DNA of 64,000 bases. It comes from Lunularia cruciata. Its lineage: Eukaryota; Streptophyta; Marchantiopsida; Lunulariales; Lunulariaceae. The notes beneath the pieces are model-generated. The model made no database searches. It saw only the letters and a list, made by a program, of their open reading frames with translations, and was not told the DNA's origin. Below, piece after piece: positions 33,649-47,100 of the stretch. Location: positions 30,396,608-30,460,607 of the forward strand of contig OX419762.1 in assembly GCA_948567375.1 (NCBI GenBank), given 5' to 3'. The position numbers and the translations under genes are program-made. Numbering within the stretch: position 1 is the stretch's first letter; every line of letters begins with the position of its first letter.

Positions 33649-36600
33649 ACCGTGTCGTTGAAAAGTCGTTCTAGTAAAGAATACATAAGACTGTGTTCGA
33701 TCGCCTCGTGTATTGCCGACAGCACCCTAGATTTGATTCGATTTCATGTCTTGAGTGTACGAAAAGAACCAAAGTGTGATCATCTGCTTCACGGCATATC
33801 CAGCTCAAACACAACGGACTGCGATTCAGGGTATCCAAATGTCCAGCCGAGTACAAGACAGTGAGGACTTATGATAGTAGTGATGTCACGAGATAACATA
33901 TTTGGTCGTTAATTTAAGGCGTGGATTTTTCGATCTTCTGTCGTCTTAGTCGGAATTATGTTAGCTGCACAGAGTCTTGAGCATCATTCAATGCATGTGT
34001 GGCAGACACGTTACAAATTCTTTGGAATCTAACCCCTTTTCTACCTACGGTCTTTGAGCCGACAGGGGTATCTTTGCTAATCGAACTGTCATCTAAATCT
34101 CAAGAGCGACCTATGATTGTTGAAACTCTCATTCATGAGGAACAAGACCTGTTATGAAAGCTGTTTCCACACCACCATCGTCTTCCTCGGAAGTAAATAG
34201 CTCAACATCTTTCCAGTTCCTCTCTTTCTTTGAATCTTGTCCGATGTACTACTCCTTGAAGAATGCAATTCCGGGACATGCTTCCATAACCTCCTGCACC
34301 TCGAGCTTAAACTCCTACCTCCAGTTCAGTTCCGTTCTCTTATTAGATTCGGTAGGTTCAATGCCACCAATTTCCATAACGCCCATGCAATGAATAAGGA
34401 GAGACTCGTGTGAAAAGTGCTCTCCAAGGAGTACTGATTTCCTTTCCGTTTGGCAAGGAGGTTGTTCAAATATGAACCTTTTGGCCCTCTATCCCTCCCT
34501 CAGTCTGTCTCTTTTCAGATTTCCAATTCTTTTTGGGTTATTTATAGATGACAGTTACGGATGGAACAATGTCGCAACGTCCTTGGTACAAATATTCTTC
34601 CATCTTCGTTTCTTGAGCTGAAAATGGGATTCCCATCAGGTGTAGAACTGTAACGATTCCTTACGACAATGGAATCCCGATGCCACCCACAGTAGATATA
34701 ACAGAGATTTCTCCTTCAATACTACAGTACACCTACCCTGAGTGGAAAGACTTCAAAACTTCTGCATCCAATTATAGAAACTTTTTGTAGCTTCATCCTC
34801 TCACTACTAATCCCATGCATGAGGACTAAACTAGTGTGTACAAATTGCGACTGAATATGGGCCACCCATCTCTACATATTGTCAGTTAAATAGTGACATG
34901 AAAGCATATAGGAAGGCCCAGGGTGTTTGTTTCAAGAGAACTGTTTATTTGAGAACTATTAGATACATGAAGTACAATTGTGACGAATCTTATCATCATG
35001 AATCTCAGTCGCCACTGGTGACTTACACAGTTTGTGGATATTCCAAGGCATTCACAAGGAGTGAAGCCCAACTTAAAATAAACATCTGCTGTAAACTTCG
35101 GCGAGAGCTTCAAGGAGACAATCAGCAGCATTCAGACTCTGTAGATTTCTGTCATTTCGATTGACTAGTTTTCGATTTGCTGGGAACTGTTACCTCGGCA
35201 AGGTTGAGAAGACCGGCTTAAAGTTCGTACAGATTCTTGCAAAAGTTGGACTCCTCTCCAGATGAGAAATCTTGTGTATGCAGGTCGGCATCTTGAACGG
35301 GCATAGTGCTCTGGAATTAAAGAAAATGCACATGATATGCACAATCTGTGATGGCAATCACTCTGTATATTCGCCGGAGTTTGATTGCGGGTCAGTGTCT
35401 TTCAAGTATGAAACTTATCATGAGCTGCAGTACAAAAGCGGAAGATCTACTGACTGCCGTTTCCGAAAGCCGGTTTCTCGCGATATACGAAGAGACCCCA
35501 GACACCGAGATGGACAGATAGACAGAGAGCACGATAACTAAGCCAGTTGATGATGATCTCAAGGGAAGTCGAAAAGGACACCAAACGGACGGAGGACACC
35601 TCTGATTACTCACAGTGAGAAGGAAGGAAGGAAGAGAGCAAGTAGATAGAAAGCGCCATTGAGAATGTAGTTGAGAGCAAGCGATGAGAGTCCTATTGAT
35701 ACCTTCGGGAGTTATTTGTCGTGTCAGATCTGTACAAACAGGGCCCTGGTAGTTTGCTGTGCAGTACCATGTAGTAAGATGTCCCATTCTCTATGACTTT
35801 GAGCTCTTTTTGTCAGTTGTACAAGCCCTTCGTACTTGGTGCATTCGACAGATGGCGGTTCTCAGGAAATCACTTCGACGTTTACCCGACAATTAGAACG
35901 AGAAAAATATTCACCAAATGAACCGTCACGATGATTCGTTACGATCAAGTTTTTCAAAAGCAACGAAGATCTATAACTAAAAGGCCCTCCATATTTATGA
36001 GATGCTTTCAAACAAGTACCGTCCTCACTCCTATGACCGAGTTATCACTTTCAGAGGCAGAACAATACAGTAGTAGTAGTAGTCTGCAACCAAAAGGGAT
36101 CCCCCATTCTGGGATTCTTCCCCACAAGTACAAGTACAGTATTGTGTCGGTGGTACCAACACCACTGCGACGTCAATGTTTTCAGTCTTTGTTTGCTGTT
36201 CGCGCGATTCTACATTACCCGCCGCTCTTTGTTCAAAAATATCCCAGAATGTGTACATCATTTCATCTCTGTTTCACCAACATTACACATTTGCACACAG
36301 AGGAGCAGGAGATTGAGATTCTGACTTACCTCGTTGAGGCTGTTTCCTGAGGGTGAAAGTTGAGGTTTTTCCCAGTGCTTCTTTGTCCGGGACCGAGTGC
36401 TGTCCCTCTCCCTTAGAAACGCTTGATGACATCGCCGTGTCCTGTCTGTGTTCTGGTAACATGGCAAAAAGTTTGCTTTTCGCTCCCATTTCCCACACAT
36501 GAGTTCTGGCGTTGTTGTTTCAGCAGATGACATACACAGAGTGACTTTTTCTTAGCTTTCATTGCCCCTGCTTCAGGGATCAGAACGTCCTTTGAACGTC

Positions 36601-37095
36601 TGTGGCCTGTTGCATTCATGATGAGCAGTGGTTTAACTCCATCACCACCTTTGCGAGGTTTAGATGTCCGTTCAATACTTTTAGACCATCAAGCTGACAT
36701 GTAGTACAATTTGAACCTCAATTGACCTTCTGGCTTTTGGCCACTCAATAACTCCCATCGAAGTCCAAAAGTAAGATAACAAGTCATAGACATGGAGGAG
36801 ACTGGCTTTATTGCAAAGGACACTTCCGAGATCCAAAAAAATGTATGATGTCGTTCATCTACTGGTGTGGACCTTTGTGTAACTGCACACGGTCAACGAA
36901 GGGGTTGGTACTCGGAAGATGCTGAGAGCATGTTAACAGCTCGAAAGTCCATACTGATCTATTTGTTAACCTTTCATTTTGGACCAGTTGCAAATCTCAT
37001 CTGGAGGTTTATGAGGCTGGTTCCCAGTCACTGGGCGGAAAAGAAAATATACAAATTGCCAGCTTTAGGGTCCAGACTCCAATATTTTACAATTT

Positions 37096-39298
37096 CTAAA
37101 ATTCTCCGAGACGCCAGTCTCGCATACAGGTGAGGAAAAACATAAACCCTGTAAATAGAGAAACGATCAAGAGATGCTTTACGCTTGATGGATTGCTTTC
37201 TACAATTGATTTCAGAACTACTCTCCAGGAAATAAACCAGAAAGTCGCAATCAAGGAGCCTAAAGTACCACCAACCAAAACTTGTGGCATAGTGTGCAGG
37301 CCATCAGCAACCCGGAGCCATGCCTGCGCAAAGTTAAAATATCTCGGCTCTTTAATGGCCAATATGACGCGGGAAATCAAAGTTCCGGGAAAAATTAATC
37401 AGAAATATAATGCCAGGAGCTTAAACTGCGTATACCAGAACATTCTAGAAATGTGGACAGTTTGGGCACGTTCTTGAATTTCCATCATACATCATCAGAG
37501 GAGAGAAATTCTTTCAGCGATAGTCTCGGTTACTGCTAAGCTTCACTGAATGGGGTTGGAATCCAAGATTATTATTCTACAGTTCTGCAACTCCCTTGCA
37601 AAATTGATCCAGAAGCGACGGCTCCCCTCAGTGATTTATTGGTCGTCTCATTAAGTTCTTTCTAATTGATAACAACAAACGAATTCATCTGCACAAGAAT
37701 CGATAAAATACCTTTGTTAAGAGAAAAAAAAAGCATTCACCAACTTACCAGATAGGTCCCAGCGATGGATAATCCACAAGCGCCGGCTATTGACGAAAGA
37801 CTTAAGCCTTGCCACGATAGCACTATCATCACCAACATGCATGCCAAAGTCAACTCATCAGCACTGAAGCCTAAGTTCAAGAATCACCATACTGACAAAT
37901 AAATGCTGTGAAAATAAGTCATATACTAACAACAACTTAAAAGGACAAGCGATTTCATTACCTATGATGGAAGGAGACAAGATAAAGCACGAGCGGCTTC
38001 AAAGTGAAGGCAACGCACTACACTTGTCCAAGTATAGAGGAAGTGATGATTCTTTACGAATATCAAGAACTGGAGTTCAAAGGATGAAGTAAAACACGAA
38101 ATGTTGACTACATGAAGAATTCTACAGATTATCCAAAGTGAGCTTATGGAACTTACAGCCAAGACTACCATATGTGCACAGGTACATGAAACCCTGTGCA
38201 TGACTTGATGGCATTCCTGGATCTCTTTTCCGTCCATCAGCACTCTCAGGTCTCTTGTCCCTAATCGCATACTTTAGAGCTTTACAAACTCCACCATTCA
38301 CAACCGCTCCGCAAAATGCCCATAATGCGTGCTCGTCATGTCTCCACAAGATAACCGCTCCAGTAGCAGCGCTAACGAGCCACTTGGACTGATAATAATG
38401 CCACCGGATCAGTCTCGGCACGGAATGCAATACTATAACTATGATACTGTGTATAAACACTCGGAATGAATAAACTCTGTGAACGTTGACTCTCATATTG
38501 ATTCAAGAATTCAAGATGAGAAAAACTGGCAACAAAAACCCTAATAATCTCTCCTTCAATGTAAGTTTTACTTCGGATGAATAAAATTCTGATCAATTCC
38601 CCCCAGCACCGAAGGCGAAAGTTAATGCTACATGCTACACTGTCTGCGACAGAAAATCTGCCCGATGGGTAGGGTAAGTGCAATTTCTGAGGAATCATCG
38701 TTGATGGATTATTCCAGGTCACAATTTCGTCAGCGAAATAACCTTCATCATGACAAACTGGATGTACAACAGAACTGATGAGAATCTAAGCTTAAAGAAC
38801 CTTGAATAGAAAATTACAGTGCCCACATTCCCAGACGAAGAACCTAGGAAACAATCCTATAGCCTCATTCTCGTCACAATGAACCTAAAAACCAGAATAA
38901 ATAAATTATCAAGGTGTCAATATGAATCAATAAAATCCAATGATACCCTGAAAATTGAATGCCCATATCACTCCGAGAAAGTTATCCACAGAATCGTGGA
39001 GAGAACAGATCCTTACGGCTTTATTGAGACGATGTTGGAACTGAGTACTCCTAAATTTCTGCCCAGAATCATCGCTCTCCTCTACAAGCTGGTCCATCTC
39101 CTCCACATGGTGTTCCAAATTCATAGACGTGGCCGCCATTTTTCTTCTTTGGGTGCTCACTGCATTCCATGGAGACTGTGAATGCCTCTTCGACAAATCC
39201 ATGGCACCACACCTTCTTCTGCTGTGAGCTTGAAATTGCTTGTTACTACCGCTGCTCAATCGACCCACGGGCAGCAGGAGCAATGTCATTGAAGTCAT
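37096..39298 (-). CDS. LPPE: Lipid phosphate phosphatase epsilon-type PAP2 protein, plastid
   Basis: Four exons on the minus strand join in phase to 287 residues: 39,298-39,017, 38,388-38,157, 37,870-37,749 and 37,323-37,096. Donors are GTAAGG, GTAAGT and GTAAGT, and all acceptors are AG. Exon 1 is basic and hydroxylated (RRRCGAMDLSKRHSQ), like a plastid transit peptide. The body carries SKWLVSAATGAVILWRHDEH, the PAP2 motif KYAIRDKRP (K-x6-RP), DPGMPSSHAQ (PSxH) and WLRVADGLHTMPQV. The last has the conserved Arg and His but Gln where classical PAP2 enzymes have Asp, as I recall is also true of plant LPP-epsilon. Three to five hydrophobic segments are visible. The family dephosphorylates phosphatidic acid to diacylglycerol in the plastid envelope for glycolipid synthesis. 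I chose the ATG at 39,298; the upstream in-frame codon is GTG. The length is close to the usual 280-290 residues. Confidence 0.93.
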
Positions 39299-39299
39299 C

Positions 39300-41137
39300 A
39301 CGTCACTGGAGATGTAGTAGTGAAAGAATCTTCAGAACCGATAAAGGGCTAACCAAACAGGCTCAATCCAAAGGGATCACCCTACACTTACCTGTCAACC
39401 TCGACCCAAACGTGCTTTATCTTCCCTGAAGTCCACATTACCTGTCTACGTCAAGCGCCACCACCACCAGGAATAATCGAGCTTCTCCATGGCCGAAGCT
39501 GGCTCTGGCATCCTTCGCAGCAGCAATTGCAACTGCTGCTGCTCTAAATTCTAAATTCCACCATCTCTTGGACCGATTCCAGGGAATTTTGACTGCACTG
39601 TTTCCGTCTTATTCAAGTTTTTTCGTCATCGCAGCAGGTCATTGTGTGAACAGTCAAGCAACCACCATCGGGTGCTAATCCTCTACCTCCTCCTCATCCG
39701 TATACCACTCACTCACACTGTAGTAAAGTTTTAACTAGTGAATAAAATATAGTCAAAGGAAATATTTTGTTTGTTGCAGTCTGGTCATTTTGATGGGCTG
39801 AAATTCATATCTTCATGTGTATTGTCAATGATAAAAGGCAGCGCAAGCATTAATTCGATCCTTTGTATGGGTATGGTAGGTGACCACTTGGATGGACCAT
39901 TCTTCTCTTGTTCAATAGGTTTTCTAACATAATAACACACTGGGTTCAGGTTTACCCATATTTACTTCTTTATGTCTTCGATAATTTTGAGGATCCCTAC
40001 CATCAAGAGTCAGAGTCAAACGCGGGTGTGGAACAGAGTTATTTTACAATGGGTTCTGTATTTCATTACAGAACCCATAGTAACAAAGAAACAAAGAGGC
40101 TTGGTGCTCCAGTCAGACTAAATACTAATCAGGTGCTTTGAACGCTGAACACTGCGTGAAATTCTTAGTAGCTTCATAACTACAAGTGGATGATTCTTCT
40201 CGTTTTACTCTTTTATATTTGATAGATAAGAACAAACGCATGCTTTAGTTTCTTTTCCTCTTGACAAACCTTTGGAGATCTGATGACAACTATATTGATC
40301 GAGCATGCAACGAAGTTACAGCTAATCAACGGCCTTCAACCGATTATCTTACAATACAAATCATTACGAAATATAAACAAACTGATCTCTTTGTGGCTGT
40401 AAGATCCAATATCCCAATAATATAGACCTATGTAAAAGCCAAACCTAACCAAAAACACAACAGCTAACTCGTGTGCTAATAATATTTCTACACTTTGATG
40501 CTCATGGGAAGCATCTTGCAACCAAGTCAAGGGATGTAGAATGAAGGGAAATAGAATTATATTTTCAACATTCAGCAATGCAAAGCCGGCTCGAAAAAGA
40601 TGTTTGTGGTTAAATTGCATATCAAACGGCAAAGATCCGGCTGCAGAACAGCAGCATATAAGCCAAGCTTGAGTTGAGTCAAAATATTCTTAAGAAGAGT
40701 TGTCGTTTCGTCGTAAGGGGATCTCCATATTCACAGGGAAAGAATCGCGGAAGGGTGCTGGTCCGAATTCAGATTCAGAGCGTCTGCCAACAGTAAAATC
40801 CGTGGATTCATTGCATTAACTTTTAATGAGCGTCGACCAATCCTTATATTTTGATGCCCTTGATTGCTGCTTTACCTCCTCTTTGTCTGTTCCATTCGCC
40901 AAAGATTTAGTACTCGGTTCAGGAGATTGGAGAGCTCCTGGGTCTTTGAGCTTTAAGGGGCCTTTGAGGTATGGACTGTGAGAAGCAAGGACTTCACTTT
41001 ACATTGCTGGTAAGAGGAGTACAGTAAGTAAGTCGGGAGCTCAGCAAGCACCATGGAGGTAACGCTCTATAACCAAACTAGAATTAATGTCCTACTAGGG
41101 ATCTGCTATGGTGGCTACAGGATTAACTTCAATAGGT
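39300..41137. other. Intergenic region between LPPE and the 14-exon gene
   Basis: It should contain the LPPE promoter (right of 39,298) and the 3' end of the minus-strand gene at 41,138. Frames at 39,908-40,141 and 40,336-40,632 have no motif. A hairpin lies at 40,049-40,078. Confidence 0.4.
40049..40078. repeat. Hairpin, 12-bp arms, 6-nt loop
   Basis: ATGGGTTCTGTA, loop TTTCAT, then TACAGAACCCAT: perfectly self-complementary arms. Confidence 0.95.
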
Positions 41138-44100
41138 TTACATGAAGCCTTTCTTCTTTTCAGGCAGTTTCGGGAGAGGGTCTTCATGTCTAAAACATCG
41201 CTGGCGCAAGTATTCGAGTTTCTCATCATACGTTGAGTACAGAGCTTTGGCTATTTTGGCTCTTATGAACACCTTCTGCATGTAGGTGCGGAGGAAAGAG
41301 TGTTCGGAAACTCGCATCAGAGGGGTTCTCTTGTATACACAGTGTGATGCAGCCAGTAGGAACTGCAAACAAATGTTGGTAAAAGTCAGTATCCGAATTG
41401 AGGTAAGAGCCGTAAGACGAGTATCATTAGCTTTAATCGTGTACTTTAAATGGATCCTTGATCCCTATGGTTTTAAGGGAGTGACCGCAACACTGGAGCA
41501 AGTATCGGGTTGCACTTCGATCTACTGCTGTACTTACCCTTTGAATCTCTTGCGATCCAAAGCGCATTGTGGCTGTTTTAACATTAAACTCGAAGATATC
41601 CTGAAAAGCGAGCGAGGGAGTGTTATGGATGTTCTTTATGTTCTAGAGACATAGAGATGCAACACCTAATGACTCCGCTTAGAGAGACTACCATCGGAAG
41701 GAGATCCTTTAGCAAGTGAATGATTGGGGAAGGTAATGTGGATACTCTTTCTTAAAGATTGACCTTTTGGACTGTGTACGAGGTAATTGCTGTGTCTGGA
41801 AATAAGACGCCACAATTATCTTTCGAAACGTTGAATTTGAGCCTCGGAAGTGATCTGAAATCTCACATCAAATTTGAAGACTTGTCTAGAGGCTTACTGT
41901 TGCAGATCGCTATAACTTGAACAGCTCTGGAGGATGGATGCGGACACCGTAAGGCAGGATAAAATGAAGTCTTAAACGAGAATGGAGGAGATCAGTGTTA
42001 GTAATGAACGACTCTGCTGTTGAATAAGAAAGATCTTACCAAGGGTGTCTGCAAGGCGTAGATGATAAGTGCTGCTGCCAAAAAGTCATCCCAACGTTTC
42101 CCCAGGGCAAGCCATTCCTGTTTCCACAGAGTCGTATGCTTCGGTACTACTGGACTGTTGGACTCAAGCCAATTAACAACCTTCCCCCAATTTGTTCAAA
42201 AAGTACAAGCGCACATAACGCGTAGTGGCACTACCTCCACTCTTGAGAAAGAAACTGGTAGCTTAGTAACTTCGTACCTTGAAGTGGGGCACAATAGTCT
42301 TCACATCCACTTCCATGTCCACTTGAGTCCAAGCATTTGCAAATACTATCGGTTGAGGTTCTTCCTTATCCTTTGACGTCTTCTTCTTCGCGTCCTCCTC
42401 TTCTGCTTTCTTGATTGCCTCCTCGATGGCAGCTGCTTTGAGTTCTGGAGTGCGTAAATCTGGCACACCAGGAGTGAGAACGTTGGGGTTCTTGTCTATA
42501 GGCACAGGTTGTACCTCGAGGTACTCTGGTATAGCAACCCTCAGAGCCGCTTTCGCTGTCTCTTCGCGTTCATTGATGGCTTCCTGTGAAGGGTAGTTTC
42601 ACATGAGCTTCACTTCATTGAAAGATTTACTTTGGTAGACACATGAGTAGGGTTGTGATGTTCTAGATTGGTCCAAACACCAGCGAAAACTGAGCCACGA
42701 CCTCGTTGAGAGCAACGCTGTCTAGTTTCTTATACCGAAGTCTTCATTCGAGATCGAAACTAAAGGGAGGCTTAGCTCTTTTGGGTACTCGCAACTTCGT
42801 CCGACGTATGTAGGTCAATAACGGTTTGACAACTTTGTTCGTCATATGTTTTGAGATACAGAGAAAACGGACCTCACGTTAAATAAATTGTCAACTCCAC
42901 TAAATTAAGTTGGTCGAAATCTTTGTGCAGATGTTCATAATGCTTCACACAAGATCTCCGTAGATAAGATTCACCTCCTCTATCAGCTGGTTAATGAGAT
43001 CTACTTCGCACGACGGGTGTACAATTAGACGAGCAGGTACTTGTGATTGTACCAAAGATTCCGTAGTTTCGGCGGAATGTAAATCCTCCATCCTGCTTCT
43101 CACTTCGATTTGAAAGTTGGGCAGAAAGTCATCGACAATGAAGTGATATATCTGGAAAATGTACGAAGTCCAAGAAATGAAACTGTAATAACACGGATAC
43201 GGACAGAGAATTGGCTTCAAAATAGAACCTTCATCCAATCGAAGTTACAGGTTTTTGCTCAATCATTCTTTATTTGAAGAAAACGAAGTGTACAGAGGAT
43301 GTTGGGAGCGAGAACCTCCTCGCAGCGTATAAGGATGAACTTTTAGAGACGCAGATACATGGTATGAACCACGCATGCCGAAGTACATCTACAGATACAG
43401 CTGTGAAACTTGAGTAGTTCAGGCCTTTGACAAAGACGTCATCTACCCCTCTTTGGCTTCATGTAATTCTCGGCTACATTAGTCCAGATTACCTTTTCGT
43501 GGTAAAGTGCGTCCGAGGCAGCCTCTGTATACAAGTCTGCACAACCAGACCGTGTGAATTGAGGAGTTCCCATGTGGCTGTGAGTTGCGGTAGCTGTTAA
43601 CTGGATAAAATGCTTTCTCGACGCTATGGTGGGATGTCGAGGTGACTATCGCAGAAACCTCGAACCCATCTCCAGTCACCAATTACTTTCCAAGGCTAGC
43701 ACTCGTGCAGATGACAACCAATGCTGATCTAACTGTCACCGGAGTGACCTTTATGGCACCACCTATCCTACAAGTGGAGCGTTCTGAAATTCTTTATCTT
43801 AGAGGCGTCTATTTCCTGCCTTCCGTTTCAAGCTTGGATACAATTAGCACAGCCACTTATAGCAGCTCCAATTGTTTGGCTACTAGGTACTTTCCAGTAA
43901 CTAACATTTCACATTCTGAACATAAATATCACATACTACAGTACAACTTATTACAACGTCCTCTAGTTTATTTAGAGGATGAATGGTTGAAATCAAAGGT
44001 ACATGACTGATTCGTTACTGCATTACCGGAAGCCAGAAGCAGCAATATTGGAAAGAAACCCCAGCTTGATATTTGGAAAGCGCCAGGAATATTGTTGACT

Positions 44101-47100
44101 TGTACATACTTGTCAAAGCATTCCTTTAGTTTGTTTTCTGCAGGTTAAAGAGCATTGGTGATATCAACAAAATATTGATACCCTGCAAGTTGCTTCAGAG
44201 GGCATCCAGGACTATAAGAGAATGGAGTCACTTCAACAAGCACAGAAAAGAATGCAGTCACTTAAACAGAATATCAAACTCTGACTTGGGACTAAACTTT
44301 CTTGGATCTCGACAATTGACTGCTTTTACCTGTGAAGGGAGTTGGACACAGCTTCATGACACGGAAGAGATTTTGAAACTGTTTCTGCATTCACAAGCAT
44401 TAATACGAAAAATCGTTAATGACTTTCCTGCGGAGTAGTGAATCCTGATCATCTCTATTGGTACAGAATATTGGCAGATTAATTTCGTTTACTTAGATGT
44501 CTCTTAGCAGAAGCCGAATGGAGTCGTTGTTTCTCTGAATCCGAACACCAGGTAAAACTCGAGCGTATGTAGCTCACACTGACGTACTAAATCCATCGGG
44601 CAGAAATGGCAGACTGTTGTGTCCACGGATTTTCTTCTTCCAAGAAAATGTTCTATAGACATCCTGCCGACCTAAGAAATCTCTTTGTAAAAATTTTGAA
44701 TAGCAGAGGAGATCAACTCACCAAATCAAGTAGACAGAAGTCCTTGTCTTCTAGCTCCTCTCCCTGTCCACTAAACCACAGAATCATAGCTTGAATAGCA
44801 CCTGTTAATCCCCATCAAAGTGTTTCTCTTTTACTCAACAGAATCTGTTGTTGTCTTGCACCAATATTACAATGACGTATATGTCCTAAACTTTCATGGC
44901 AGCTTCCATTGAATGAACTTAGAGGAGTGAATTCCTGATAACCAATTTGGCCCAACGATAAAAGGAACTACAATCCAAAAGCGTAGACTTCAATGCACTA
45001 ATGTGGGTGACGTCAACCAATGCGTCAATGTTCTTACTCCGAAGTGAGATAAGTAGAGTCAAGCAAAAAAGTGTAAGTACCCACCACTGTATGCCCTCAT
45101 AATCTCTTGGACAACCATGAACTCATTAGAACGAGCCGTCTCATCCAGGTCTGGCATAACTCTTAGTAGCATAGCAGGTACATCGTAAGAAGGCCAATCT
45201 GCATGCAGCGGTTCAAGATGTAAGAATGTGGAGAGATCATAGAATGAAATCTTACTTCTCCAATTTTCAACACACTTAGACACGTCTTATTCAAACAGTA
45301 CTCTTTCTGTTTCAGTCGAGGCAAGGATTAAAGATAGAGAGTAAAACGATGCAACACACATGCTTCACTCTTTGATGAGAAATACGTTATAAATCTGATG
45401 TTTCCAATACATCAATCAGGCAATTGCTGGGCCGAACATAATAATTGCTTCGTCGTTTGAAGAGAAGTCGGGGCTGGACTTCAGGAAAGTACGGGCTATG
45501 TTATGTCGGTATTTCGTAACCAAGTAATTGAAAATATAAGGGCCACATGAATACTGAACCATTTACTACTTGAACACAGGATGCGAAGACCACGATGTAA
45601 GCGTATGAAAACCGAACTACTGGTACATACAGGTGAGAGGTTTGAAATTGCGTGGTTGTCAAGCAGAAGCTTCGCAAAATTCAAAAATAATGTATCGCGG
45701 TGTTGAGTTAGTCATAGCAGATAAACCAGATCATCAGCTTCCGGCAGATGCTTAGAGCACCATCACTCTGAGTTTCCATCGACTTAGAAAAAGAGCTCGC
45801 TCACTCTGTTGGCTAGGACAACACTCTACGTTTCTAACTATTTAGCAAACGAAAGTCGGACAAAACACCGTACAAAATGAAGGACATTGGCGCTTTTTTT
45901 CTGTTGGATTCTATGCCATACTACAGGGTAGGTCAAGGATCTACTACCAAGGAATGTGATTATATCAACGGGCGTTTGAACTTCCACCTCGAAAAAGACT
46001 GGTGGAAGTGGTTCTGCAGGCGGAGCATCAGGATTGCTTGGATCTGGGACAGGACGAGGAATCTCTTCTGCTCCTTTCTTTTTTCTCTGCGTAGTGCACG
46101 CGAACATCACAGCAGAGAGATTTGAGCTTTCTCTGAGATTCTGACATGGTACTACCCAAATATAATATTTATTGTGATTTTGAGTAGTCATGAAGAAGTT
46201 CCCGCAGATTATGGGATGTCATACTCCTGATCGAGATAAGGAACAGAAGTGAGGATACTAAAAATGAGGATATCAGTCAGGAAGCATGATACTGACCTTC
46301 TTCTTGGGTGGAGGCGGTTTTGGAGGTGGTACATCGGCAACAACCGGGCGCTCTGCGAGTACAAGTATCAAGACCAGCATAATTAAGATTCAGCCAAGAG
46401 ATTGGTGACAGTGACTAAGCACATAGCCCGGCTGTGTATTCCGACCAGAATATGGAACAAGTCACAAAACACAATATTCTGGATGGTATCAATGGCAAGT
46501 ACAGCATATTAATCTAAGCAATCGTCAACTTATAAACAAACGATCATTGTTTATAGGACTGGATTATGTAGTGTCATCTAATAGCCACTAGACATACCGG
46601 CATAACATATCACGACCGAGCAGGGGAAGATTGCAAAATGAAAAGCAGTTTAATTACTTGGCACGCTTTCAAAGTACTCCTGTATTAGCTGGTCCACAGT
46701 TGGAGTTGGAGGTCGTCCCGTCCACGGTGTTCTGTATGTACTCGGACCACCTGTAGTCATCTTTAGCAATGAGCTATGGACTCGACACCATGGTCAAATC
46801 TGACTATAGATATTACTTTTCACTTCCTATCGCTATTAGTTTGCAGTTTGCTTGTCTGAAGGCAACACCAAAATTAGCACATTGTCTTCAGAAAACAACC
46901 AGGGTGGCTTTGCGCACTAGATGCTTACTTGAATAATCAATACTGATATGTTCTCCATCCGCTAGAACGTCCCTTATCGGCTTATCAGGGTCGAGCACCG
47001 TGCCATCCTGCAGGATTGTTACATCTGCTTTAGTTACAAACAAAAAGACAACAATTGGTATATACTTATCTGGTAGAGAATAATCAACTGCATCAGACTG

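Larger units (their letters stand above)
31640..36860. other. CpG-bearing stretch with unresolved frames
   Basis: No complete gene could be built. Suggestive pieces on the minus strand include a 36,619-start segment (MNATGHRRSKDVLIPEAGAM), a segment ending before GTAAGT near 36,330, a segment ending LGISTNC before GTAAGT near 35,030, and an acidic stretch near 34,150-34,380 whose frame contains two TAG codons. Plus-strand frames at 32,455-32,763 and 35,931-36,350 are open but lack motifs. Exon prediction with transcripts would be decisive. Confidence 0.3.

Noticed and set aside
34150-34380. Minus-strand frame with TAG where Gln would fit; possible alternative genetic code
   Set aside because: The LPPE frame ends at TAG at the expected protein length, Kish at TGA and the 14-exon gene at TAA, so standard stops work here. 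The segment is more likely non-coding, intron-containing or decayed.
41890-41945. Short AG...GT segment between exons 12 and 13 of the 14-exon gene
   Set aside because: Including it would break the reading phase; exons 12 and 13 join in phase 0 without it.
43642-44010. 122-codon plus frame and its minus-strand counterpart (GGAIKVTPVTVRSALVV)
   Set aside because: No motif on the plus strand. The minus reading has no acceptor in the needed phase, and exons 9 and 10 join cleanly without it.
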